This document shows, piece after piece, positions 7,804 through 14,990 of a stretch of DNA of 24,879 nucleotides. A program made the translations under genes and the position numbers. Each line of letters begins with the position of its first letter. Positions within the stretch are counted from its first letter, which is position 1. A model generated the notes under the pieces. It searched no databases. It was not told where the DNA came from and saw only the letters and a list, made by a program, of their open reading frames with translations. Origin of the DNA: an uncultured Clostridia bacterium (GTDB lineage: Bacteria > Bacillota > Clostridia > Saccharofermentanales > DTU023); assembly GCA_946220865.1 (NCBI GenBank), contig CAMJYM010000021.1, positions 1 through 24,879 on the forward strand, written 5' to 3'.

Positions 7804-7992
7804 CGCTTCCCAGTGCCCTCGCTGGCCTGGCCCACCTGTACTGTACGTTCCGAAGAGTTGAGGAAGAACGACAAAAGAGCTTCAGAAGTGCCAAGTATAA
7901 GGGGCAGGCTTCCATATAGCTGCGGTCTTTTAACTCCGCAGGAAATATCCCAATGTTGAACACAAGGGCCGCTCAGAGGAGCGGCCCTTTTT
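7804..7992 (+). ncRNA. structured 3' region of upp; candidate small RNA or 3' UTR
   Basis: No gene on the + strand between upp and the terminator. Several pairings are possible: CGTTC with GAACG (around 7849-7876), GCCTG.CCC with GGGCAGGC, and a clean CTGCGG/CCGCAG hairpin (about 7920-7940) within flanking TTCC/GGAA. The whole ends in an 11-bp GC-rich terminator stem. It does not match tmRNA, SRP RNA or RNase P landmarks. I could not confirm 6S RNA, whose size (about 190) would fit. It may simply be a long 3' UTR. Confidence -1.
7964..7992 (+). terminator. strong rho-independent terminator
   Basis: Perfect 11-bp stem AAGGGCCGCTC / GAGCGGCCCTT with loop AGAG and five T residues from 7988. Only the + strand side has the T-run, so it ends upp transcription. 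It overlaps the last codons and stop of the convergent FHA gene (stop at 7973-7975). Confidence -1.
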
Positions 7993-8947
7993 CCTGGGTT
8001 AATCGGAGCAGACACTGTCCCAGGCGAATATCGCAGGGAATGGGCAGCAGACAACTTTCACCTTCTTTAAGGCGCAGGCCATCGACATAGCTGGCCTCAC
8101 CACTTTCCAAATCCTCCAGGAAAAGCTTTCCGCCGCGTCGAAAGAGACGGGCATGACGTGCGGCACACGACCCTTCTTCAGGATAAAAATCACTGAAGAC
8201 AGGATCGCTGCCTAAGATCCACTCCTCTTCAAGAAAAAGCGAGCGCTTGCTTCTTTTCTTTCTGCTCTCCTGAGTCGGAGCCCTTTTTGGAATTTCTTCC
8301 AGAAAAGTCAGGGGCGCCGACAAAGGGCTGCCTGGCATCAGCGACGGCCAGGGGCTATCCGGGTGAGCTGGTCTTATGCCGGCCTTCCGGGCTGGTTCAG
8401 ACCTGATACCACCTGGCGGTGAAAATATTTGCTGCCGGTTGAGCTGCTCCCGCTTCAGATCATCCTGAAGCAAGTTTTTTAACTTCTCTCGCTTCTTGCC
8501 AAACAGGAGACGGGCTGTTGCTGCGAGATCTGCTGGCAAATGGTAAAACTTTGCCCAGGATTCCCAGAAATCCTCCGAAGAGCCGGGAATCTGCCGCAGT
8601 TCTGCACAGGCACAGAGTGGAAAAACCGGCAGCAGCAGGGCTCTTTTATAGAGAAAAATATGGGAAAGCCCGATGACCCGCAGGTTTACGGAGAAAAGCC
8701 TGCTTTCGGCTATTTCGACGGAGTGCAGCAGTTCCAGAGCTCTTTGACAGCCCAGAACTGGGCTGCGTTGTTTTTGATCCGCTGAGGGCAGGGCTATTGC
8801 TCCCGGAGGAGGCAGAAAGAGCAGTCGCCGGGTTTGCCCAATGGGCTGCCGCAGGTAAAGCAGGGGAAAGGGTGGAGCTGAGCGCAGCAAGTCAGCCTGC
8901 CAGGGGATAAGATCCTGAGGATTTTTAAATTCAAAGGTCAAGCTCAT
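7973..8947 (-). CDS. FHA-domain protein of the Tad locus (DUF6382-like N terminus)
   Basis: 324 residues, cytoplasmic by appearance. Residues 1-150 resemble the N-terminal region found ahead of FHA domains in clostridial Tad loci (a weak, context-supported match). A Pro/Ser/Arg-rich linker (about 150-240) leads to a C-terminal forkhead-associated domain (242-318): ILGSDP, the -ARHARLF- strand, FLEDLESGEASYVDG and a final LGQCLLRL. FHA domains bind phosphothreonine peptides, but here the usual loop Ser before the xxHA motif is Ala and the NGT turn is EASY, so phosphopeptide binding may be weakened. It is the last gene of the operon, 18 bp after the pilin; its start has only a GGCGG-like ribosome site. 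Role in pilus assembly or regulation is inferred from position. Confidence -1.
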   Translation of the reverse strand: MSLTFEFKNPQDLIPWQADLLRSAPPFPLLYLRQPIGQTRRLLFLPPPGAIALPSADQKQRSPVLGCQRALELLHSVEIAESRLFSVNLRVIGLSHIFLYKRALLLPVFPLCACAELRQIPGSSEDFWESWAKFYHLPADLAATARLLFGKKREKLKNLLQDDLKREQLNRQQIFSPPGGIRSEPARKAGIRPAHPDSPWPSLMPGSPLSAPLTFLEEIPKRAPTQESRKKRSKRSLFLEEEWILGSDPVFSDFYPEEGSCAARHARLFRRGGKLFLEDLESGEASYVDGLRLKEGESCLLPIPCDIRLGQCLLRLTQEKGPLL

Positions 8948-8965
8948 ATCCGCCGGGAGCTTCCT

Positions 8966-9346
8966 TTAGCTGCCCAGACCATCAAGCACGTTGCCGCTGA
9001 AAACTTTTTCCATCAGCTCCTTGGCAAAACGCGTGATCTGTTCACGGAAGAGCATGGCGATGGCCAGGAGAACCGCGGTAATCACGACAATTTCCAGAGT
9101 GCCAAGCCCCTCGCAGCGCCGCAGTTTGCAGAGCAGGTCTGAGAAGAAATGCCTCTTTGGAGTGGTCGTAGTTTCGTCCGAACTTTTGGCATCACTTTTG
9201 TTCGAGCTTTTGTCATAGCTTTTTACCTTAGCTTTACGCAAGCCTCTTTGACAAAAGTCGAGCTTTTGCCCTGCCATGCGATCAAGACGAGAAAGGTTTG
9301 AGTAGAGCCACTGTGTTCTGAGGGCTTTTTCTGAATTTTTTTCCAT
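8966..9346 (-). CDS. Flp1-like type IVb prepilin with a long leader
   Basis: 126 residues. The C-terminal 46 residues match Flp1-type pilins of Gram-positive Tad systems: CEG/LGTLEIVVITAVLLAIAMLF, with Gly80 before the likely cut, Glu at mature position 5, one hydrophobic helix (about 84-101) and the REQITRFAKELM amphipathic tail. After cleavage by a prepilin peptidase the mature pilin would polymerise outside the membrane. The leader of 80 residues is far longer than normal for Flp pilins; it is hydrophilic, with a Ser/Lys/Asp/Thr-rich stretch (about 41-64). The start is supported by GAGGA at about 8 bp; an internal Met24 would still leave 57 leader residues. It follows tadBC by 134 bp, more than the other gaps in the operon. 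Confidence -1.
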   Translation of the reverse strand: MEKNSEKALRTQWLYSNLSRLDRMAGQKLDFCQRGLRKAKVKSYDKSSNKSDAKSSDETTTTPKRHFFSDLLCKLRRCEGLGTLEIVVITAVLLAIAMLFREQITRFAKELMEKVFSGNVLDGLGS

Positions 9347-9480
9347 TTCTTTTTCCTCACTTTTCTTTATTTGTCATTGAGCTAGATGTGTTTGTTCAAT
9401 TTTTTAAATTCTCCTGAGCTGAGTTTTTCTGCAAGAGCCTTCTATGTTTAACGTAAGATGGATGAGTCAGATATTCATAT

Positions 9481-11232
9481 TCAAAAGAGGGCGAAAGAGG
9501 AGAGGGCGGGAAGCAGAGATATCGCCATGACGAGCAGAAGGTCCAGACCCATGGGCAGGAGGTAAAGCAGAGTTTTTCGACCTTCGCGTGCGCGTTCGGC
9601 CCTGCGATAAAGCTCAAGGCTTTCGCCGGCCTGCAACTGAATCATCTCCAATTGTTCCCGCCCGCCTTCTCTTTCGTAACGGGAAAAGAGGTGGAGCAGA
9701 CGCGCAATTTCGTCATCGGCCTGCAGAGCTGCAAGCCGGTCGAGACTTTCTGCGGTACCGCCACCGCCGGAAAGCTGGCGCTCCAGACTTTTGAGGTCAC
9801 GCTGGAGCAAACTGCCGGGAGGATCTTTGCCTGCTTTGCGTGTCTTAATTCTCTGCGTATTCGCTTCGGCGAAAGCCAGAAAAGCCAAGTCCAAAGCTCG
9901 TTGCAGGCTGAGACCGGAGAGCAGAAGCACGGAAAGAAAATTTAAGAAGAGGGGGTACTCGCTGGCCGCCTGCCGCCGCAGTTCAGCATCTGCATCCAGG
10001 ACTTTGAGATCCAGGAAGAGGTTGGGCAGGAACAGGCTTATCAGCGACAGTCCCCAGAGCCCGGCTGGTAGAAAGAGCAAAGCGAGGGCGAGCGAGAGTA
10101 CGGCAAGGCATATTTTGGCTTCGCAGTAGCGCAGCCACAGATTTTGATCCCGTCCCAGCAGATGTTCCAGACAGTGCCTGAGCGTGCGTTCGCAGTCTCC
10201 TGGGTAAAGCCTTCCCAGCCTTGTCGGCAGAGAACTGCTTTTTTTGAGGAGCCAGGGTTTATCTCTCAGCAAGAGTAGCCTGGGCAGTTTATCTCTATGT
10301 TTTAAGGGAGAGCTAAGATGCAGCACCAAGCTCAAATTGAGCAGGGCGGCCAGATAAAAGATGCCACTGGCCAGGACTGTTTGAGCCTTGCCAAAGCTAT
10401 AGAGACCGCTGGCGCTCATAAAGGAGAGAACAAAAGGCATGGCGCTCATGGCAAAAGCTTCTGCTGAACTGCTGCTGGCTTCGGCCTTTACTTCTTCTTC
10501 CATGCGCAGCAGGCGGTGCAGGCTGTCTCTTTGCAGTCGCAGATATTGTACCGGTTTGCCTCCCAGGGCTTCCAGGCGGGGCAGGACACGGCTGAAGCTC
10601 TGAGCCAGAGGGTGGCAGAAGAATTGGTCAAAACGGGCAAAAGCCTCGGAAAGACCCAGTCCCCCGGCAAGTGCAGTGGACAGGGCAAGCAGCGCCTCAC
10701 GCATGCGGCTCTTTTCCCTGATTTTATCGGAGACCGCGTGTGGCGCTTCCAGCAGACAGCGGATCAGAGGGACACCTGCGCTCATGCGTGCCGAGAGATA
10801 GTCCAGAAGCTCAGAAAAATCTCTGGCCTCACGGCTTTCCCGTCGCGAGCGCAAAAAGCGCAAGAGCGAGGGAGTGAGCAGGAGCAGGCCCGGAGGCATG
10901 AGCAGATAAAAGAGTGTGGTCGCTCCTGGAAAACAGGGCAGGCTCACAGCAGCCAATACCGTAGCCATAAAAAGGGCCAGCTTTTTTTCATCGGAGCTCA
11001 GCCTGCAGGATGGTTTTGAACGTAAGCTGTGGTCAGGAGGATTTTTTCTTCTTTTTGTGCTCTGCTTCAGCTGGGTGCAACGGGGCTTGGCTCTTGAACC
11101 CCAATTCTGCTTAGTGAAATGAGTGAGGGGTGCAGGGCCTTCCGTTCTGCTGGAAAATCCCGACCAACGACGGGCATTAGTTCTTTTTCGGGCAGGCCGT
11201 GTTGGTTTGAGCAAAAGGTATTCAAAAGGCAT
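9481..11232 (-). CDS. fused TadB-TadC type II secretion F-family membrane platform
   Basis: 583 residues with two copies of the type II secretion F architecture in one chain. A basic, cytoplasmic N terminus (1-80) leads to two helices (about 86-122), a first cytoplasmic F domain (about 138-265: ELLDYLSARMSAGVPL, LEALGGKPVQYL) and two more helices (to about 306), as in TadB. A linker with a short basic, Arg/Leu-rich segment is followed by helices near 370-408, a second F domain (about 425-555: EYPLFLNFLSVLLLSGLSLQRAL, then YEREGG) and a last helix pair, as in TadC. These proteins form the inner-membrane platform on which CpaF acts. I start at the ATG at 11232, with GGAAG upstream, overlapping the cpaF stop; the frame is open further upstream but only as antisense of cpaF coding. 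No internal stop or start-with-ribosome-site separates the halves. Confidence -1.
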   Translation of the reverse strand: MPFEYLLLKPTRPARKRTNARRWSGFSSRTEGPAPLTHFTKQNWGSRAKPRCTQLKQSTKRRKNPPDHSLRSKPSCRLSSDEKKLALFMATVLAAVSLPCFPGATTLFYLLMPPGLLLLTPSLLRFLRSRRESREARDFSELLDYLSARMSAGVPLIRCLLEAPHAVSDKIREKSRMREALLALSTALAGGLGLSEAFARFDQFFCHPLAQSFSRVLPRLEALGGKPVQYLRLQRDSLHRLLRMEEEVKAEASSSSAEAFAMSAMPFVLSFMSASGLYSFGKAQTVLASGIFYLAALLNLSLVLHLSSPLKHRDKLPRLLLLRDKPWLLKKSSSLPTRLGRLYPGDCERTLRHCLEHLLGRDQNLWLRYCEAKICLAVLSLALALLFLPAGLWGLSLISLFLPNLFLDLKVLDADAELRRQAASEYPLFLNFLSVLLLSGLSLQRALDLAFLAFAEANTQRIKTRKAGKDPPGSLLQRDLKSLERQLSGGGGTAESLDRLAALQADDEIARLLHLFSRYEREGGREQLEMIQLQAGESLELYRRAERAREGRKTLLYLLPMGLDLLLVMAISLLPALSSFALF

Positions 11233-12421
11233 ACTTTGCTTCCTTTCCCTCAGAGAAGACGCTTTCACCTGGCTTTTGGCAGCAGATAAGTTCTCCCGCG
11301 GAATCACGCCTGAAGAGCGTGAGGAGGTGAAAGCGGCCGTCATCGCTTTTCTGCGGGCGGACAATGGTGGCCACCCGGCGCAGTCCGCTTTCAGTGCGCT
11401 CCAGTTGTACGATGAGGTTTAAAGCTGAGGAAAGCAGACGAGTGATGGCCTCCCAGGGCAGGTGGACGGACATAAGTAAAAGCAGGGCGAGACGCTCCAG
11501 CATATCTTCCGGAGAATCGGCATGGCCGGTGGACATGGAGCCGGGATGCCCACTGTGCATGGCTTCAATCATGCTGTAGGCTTCTTCTCCGCGGACTTCC
11601 CCGACGATAATGCGGTCGGGACGCAGGCGCAGGGCAGCTCGAATCAAATCGATCAGGGAGACTTCACCATTGCCATCCGGTCCTGGCGCCCGTGCTTCGA
11701 GACGCAGCAGGTTGGGAGAATTTTGCAGATTTAACTCAGCGGTATCTTCTATCGTAAGAATACGTTCGCTGGGAGGAATGGCTCCGGAAAGGGCATTGAG
11801 AAAGGTCGTTTTGCCGCTGCCTGTTCCTCCGCTGATAAAGATATTTTCTTTATGGAGTACTGATTTTTCAAGGAAAAACCGCGCTTCCGGATTGAGACTT
11901 TGTCGGCGGACCAGTTCATCAAGAGTGGGAGTAAAGCCCGCAAAACGCCTCAGGCTAAGTGCAGGTCCATCCGGACTTGCGGGTGGAAGAACAGCCTGCA
12001 GGCGTGACCCATCCGGAAAGCGCAGGCTGGCGATGGGATGTTCTTCGTTTATGACACGATTGCCCTGACCAAAGCAACGGCGAATGACCCGCAAAAGATG
12101 GTCTTTGCTGTCGAAAGCGAGTGGGAGACGTTCGAGCCGCCCATTTTTCTCGATGAAAATTCTTTCTGGCCCATTGACCATGATTTCGCTGATCTCCGGG
12201 TTTTCTACGAGTTCCTGAAGGATATCGAAGCCACGCATGGTCGCATAGAGCTCGAAAGCGAGCTGTGATTTCTCGCGCAATCCCAGGCGACTGCCCTCGT
12301 AGCGAGCGGCTACATAGCGGGTGATTTCGGCACGCAGAAGCGGTTCCGGGGCTTCATTCAGACTCGGCTTGAGAGCAAGCAGTTCTTCTATCTGCTGTAA
12401 GCGTTCGTTATAGCTGCTCAC
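11222..12421 (-). CDS. cpaF: Tad pilus assembly ATPase CpaF/TadA
   Basis: 399 residues, cytoplasmic secretion ATPase (VirB11/GspE superfamily) that powers Flp pilus assembly. N-terminal domain 1-165 includes ISEIMVNGPERIFIEKNGRL; Walker A is GGTGSGKTT (198-206), followed by the IEDTAEL Asp box (224-230), Walker B RIIVGEVRGEE (270-280) and the GHPGSMSTGHA block (291-301). Length fits the CpaF family. The start is GTG at 12421 with GGGAG 7 bp before it; the first 14 bases overlap the end of the CpaE-like gene and its stop overlaps the start of tadBC, so the three are translationally coupled. Very firm assignment. Confidence -1.
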   Translation of the reverse strand: MSSYNERLQQIEELLALKPSLNEAPEPLLRAEITRYVAARYEGSRLGLREKSQLAFELYATMRGFDILQELVENPEISEIMVNGPERIFIEKNGRLERLPLAFDSKDHLLRVIRRCFGQGNRVINEEHPIASLRFPDGSRLQAVLPPASPDGPALSLRRFAGFTPTLDELVRRQSLNPEARFFLEKSVLHKENIFISGGTGSGKTTFLNALSGAIPPSERILTIEDTAELNLQNSPNLLRLEARAPGPDGNGEVSLIDLIRAALRLRPDRIIVGEVRGEEAYSMIEAMHSGHPGSMSTGHADSPEDMLERLALLLLMSVHLPWEAITRLLSSALNLIVQLERTESGLRRVATIVRPQKSDDGRFHLLTLFRRDSAGELICCQKPGESVFSEGKEAKYAF

Positions 12422-13430
12422 GATTTGTCTCCCTTGCCGGTGGACTTAATTCGAGAAAGTGCACGTTTTCCGGAAGCTCGGAAATGAGTGTAGATATTTC
12501 CCTGCGGGCGTTGGTTGCCGCATAGCCTTTACCGCCCGGCAGGTTGCAGACGAAAATATCGCTGAGTGAAACAAGCTCGCGCAGACGTGAGAGAGGTTCC
12601 TGAGCCATTTCGAGAATGGCAATAGAAGCTTCGGAGCGGCTGCGGATATAACGCCGTAAGAGCTGAAGAAGCTGTTTTTGCACGCTCAGAGGCGAGAGAC
12701 GCAGATCCTCCGCCCGTCCTCCGGGACGCAGGGCGTAGTAAGCTCCCTGCTGAAACTCAAAGCAGGGGCCCAGAGCCTCACAAGGCGGCTGAACCCCTGT
12801 CTGCAGCATCAGGAGCAGGGAGGAGAGCTCCGGTCCACGGCTGAACTGGAGCGGCAGGCTCACTTCGTAGGCAGGCAGAAAAGGAACGTAGTAGACGGGC
12901 CTTCCCTGCCGCAGCTGCTGACGCATAAAGTCCAGCAGCCAGGCTTTACGCAGACGGGCATCAAAGGCATAAAGGGAAATGAGCGGACGGGAGGAAATCC
13001 CACCCGGTGCAGCTTTATCAAGACAGCTGGAAAGCCGGGTACAAATTTCTTCAATGCGCATTCCCGGCTGCAAATCCACTTTTTTGCTCATACCGGGACC
13101 TTTTCCGTTGATGAGTCGGGGATACCCCTTCAACTGATCGTTGAGCTTTGCCCCCAGCGGAAAAGTTTCTGAAAGAATCAGCACTTCCGGACTTCTTTGT
13201 TTTTTCAGCAGGAGCAGGGCTTCACTTTCGTTAGCCGCAAAGCTGACCTGACAAAGAGGCTGTTTTCGGCTTTCCAGGGCGGCTCCGAGGAGATGTGCAT
13301 AACTGCGGTCCGAATCAAGGATCAGAACACGATGAAGGCGCTGCTCCCGTGTATAGGTCGGTGGTAAAAAGCCCGCTGGCTCAGGAAATTGAGGCTGGCG
13401 TCCGTAGGCAATAAACGGAGAAGATATCAT
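12408..13430 (-). CDS. CpaE/TadZ-like pilus assembly protein with degenerate ATPase domain
   Basis: 340 residues. Residues 34-138 look like an atypical receiver domain (VLILDSD start, then alternating beta/alpha), the arrangement of CpaE/TadZ localisation factors. Residues 148-330 resemble the MinD/ParA-like domain by position and strand pattern (PLISLYAFDARLRKAWLLDFM, YYVPFLPAYE, SIAILEMAQ, DIFVCNLPGG), but the deviant Walker A (KGGxGKT) is missing: the expected place reads YAFDARLRKA. It probably does not hydrolyse ATP. It is the first gene of the Tad operon (AAAGGAG 7 bp before the ATG) and overlaps cpaF by 14 bp. In characterised systems CpaE/TadZ places the apparatus at a cell pole; that role here is inference from position and architecture. 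Confidence -1.
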   Translation of the reverse strand: MISSPFIAYGRQPQFPEPAGFLPPTYTREQRLHRVLILDSDRSYAHLLGAALESRKQPLCQVSFAANESEALLLLKKQRSPEVLILSETFPLGAKLNDQLKGYPRLINGKGPGMSKKVDLQPGMRIEEICTRLSSCLDKAAPGGISSRPLISLYAFDARLRKAWLLDFMRQQLRQGRPVYYVPFLPAYEVSLPLQFSRGPELSSLLLMLQTGVQPPCEALGPCFEFQQGAYYALRPGGRAEDLRLSPLSVQKQLLQLLRRYIRSRSEASIAILEMAQEPLSRLRELVSLSDIFVCNLPGGKGYAATNARREISTLISELPENVHFLELSPPARETNREQL

Positions 13431-13799
13431 TTTGCGGCTCCTTTCTGAATTTTTATCGAACAGACGCTGTAAAGAGAAGCTGGGCGAGGTGAAGGAGCCT
13501 TCCTTACGGCCTTCTGGCTTTCTGACTTTGTGCAGCGGGCTTTATCAGCGTAACTGAAGTGAACTGCGGTGAAACAGGCAGTGCTCGACAAAAGGCGTCA
13601 AAAGCTGCCAAAATCAGTCAAAACTTGCCCCTTACGCATCATGGTGATAGATTGAACTTTAACGCTCGAAATTCTTATGCGGATTTCGTACATGGAGTTC
13701 GTGCACGGATTCTTTAAGTTGGATTTTCACATTCATTAAAAATTCTGCCCCTGGGCAGCGAAACGGGGAGTTAGCCCCGGAAAGAAAGGTGGTGCGTTC
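13431..13799. other. divergent intergenic region between the Tad operon and metK
   Basis: 369 bp holding the outward promoters of both units. I find no pair of -35/-10 boxes good enough to call for either direction. The last 60 bp before metK hold two hairpins described separately. The Tad side has only the strong AAAGGAG ribosome-binding site of its first gene. Confidence -1.
13745..13779 (+). promoter_or_regulatory. two adjacent GC-rich hairpins in the metK leader
   Basis: Hairpin A: CTGCC (13745-13749) with GGCAG (13754-13758). Hairpin B: CGGGG (13764-13768) with CCCCG (13775-13779). The C-run of hairpin A (13748-13751) could alternatively pair with the G-run of hairpin B, so the two folds are in part mutually exclusive. 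They end 20 bp before the start codon. None of the SAM riboswitch consensus patterns I know (SAM-I GA-rich core, SAM-II, SMK) is visible. Confidence -1.
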
Positions 13800-14990
13800 A
13801 TGAGCCATAAAAATACTTATCTTTTTACCTCGGAGTCTGTGACAGAGGGACATCCTGATAAAGTCTGCGATGCCATCGCCGATGCAGTTCTGGATGAACT
13901 TCTGAAGGAGGATCCCCAGTCACGTGTGGCCTGTGAAGTCTGTGCAACCACAGGGATGATCCTTGTCATGGGAGAGATCAGCACGCAGGCATACTGCGAT
14001 ATTCCTGACGTTGCCCGTCGTACCATCAGCGAGATCGGCTACGATCGGAACTCTCTGGGCTTTAATGCTGAAACCTGCGCAGTGCTGACCTCCATCAAAG
14101 AACAGTCTCCGGATATCGCCCTCGGTGTCGACCGTGCCTTTGAATCTAAGGAAGGCCTGGAGCCGGATACGCTGGGAGCCGGTGATCAGGGCATGATGTT
14201 CGGTTTTGCCTGCAAAGATACGCCGGAATATATGCCTCTCCCGATAACTCTGGCTCACCGCATCTGCCGCGGTCTGGCCGAGGCCCGTAAGCTGCACCTT
14301 GCCAAAACCTTCAGCCCGGATGGCAAAGCTCAGGTCACCGTCCGTTACGAAGATGGCAAACCGGTTCACATTGACACGGTTGTTGTTTCGACCCAGCACC
14401 ATGAATCCGCAAGCCTTGAAGAGGTAAAGCGCGAAGTGCATGAACTCGTGCTCAATAAAGTCCTGCCTCAGGATATGGTCGACGCGGATACGCATTTCCA
14501 CATTAACCCGACCGGCCGTTTTGTGATCGGTGGGCCTAACGGAGATTCTGGTCTGACCGGACGTAAAATTATCGTGGATACCTATGGCGGCTATGCGCAC
14601 CACGGCGGTGGCTCCTTCTCTGGCAAAGACCCCACAAAAGTGGACCGTTCGGCGACCTATGCGGCTCGTCATGTGGCGAAAAATATCGTTGCTGCCGGTC
14701 TGGCAGAGCGCTGTGAAGTCGAAATCGCCTATGCTATCGGTGTGGCCGAACCTGTATCGATTACATTCAATGGCTATGGCAGCAGCGTGCTTCCCGAGGA
14801 AAAAATGGTCGAACTCATTCGCAGCTGCTTTGACTTGCGCCCGGAAGGCATCATCCGCAAATTTAATCTGCGCCGCCCGATCTACAGGCCTTTAGCGAGC
14901 TACGGCCACTTTGGCCGTCCCGAACTGGATTTGCCCTGGGAAAAACTCGACGTGGTTGACGACCTCAGAAAAAAAGCCGGCCTGGCTTGA
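13800..14990 (+). CDS. metK: S-adenosylmethionine synthetase
   Basis: 396 residues, usual length. Makes S-adenosylmethionine from methionine and ATP, releasing phosphate and pyrophosphate. Signature motifs are intact: GHPDKVCD (17-24, ATP and metal), GAGDQGMMFGFA (126-137), DTYGGYAHHGGGSFSGKDPTKVDRS (260-284, P-loop-like phosphate contacts). The ATG follows AAAGGTGG at about 7 bp. Its stop TGA shares one base with the comF start (TGATG), which couples translation. It opens the long + strand run that continues to maf. The leader may be structured. Confidence -1.
   Translation: MSHKNTYLFTSESVTEGHPDKVCDAIADAVLDELLKEDPQSRVACEVCATTGMILVMGEISTQAYCDIPDVARRTISEIGYDRNSLGFNAETCAVLTSIKEQSPDIALGVDRAFESKEGLEPDTLGAGDQGMMFGFACKDTPEYMPLPITLAHRICRGLAEARKLHLAKTFSPDGKAQVTVRYEDGKPVHIDTVVVSTQHHESASLEEVKREVHELVLNKVLPQDMVDADTHFHINPTGRFVIGGPNGDSGLTGRKIIVDTYGGYAHHGGGSFSGKDPTKVDRSATYAARHVAKNIVAAGLAERCEVEIAYAIGVAEPVSITFNGYGSSVLPEEKMVELIRSCFDLRPEGIIRKFNLRRPIYRPLASYGHFGRPELDLPWEKLDVVDDLRKKAGLA

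Noticed and set aside
11232..11364. Upstream extension of the tadBC frame to 11364
   Set aside because: It lies within cpaF coding sequence in another frame; the ATG at 11232 has a ribosome-binding site and fits the operon overlap.
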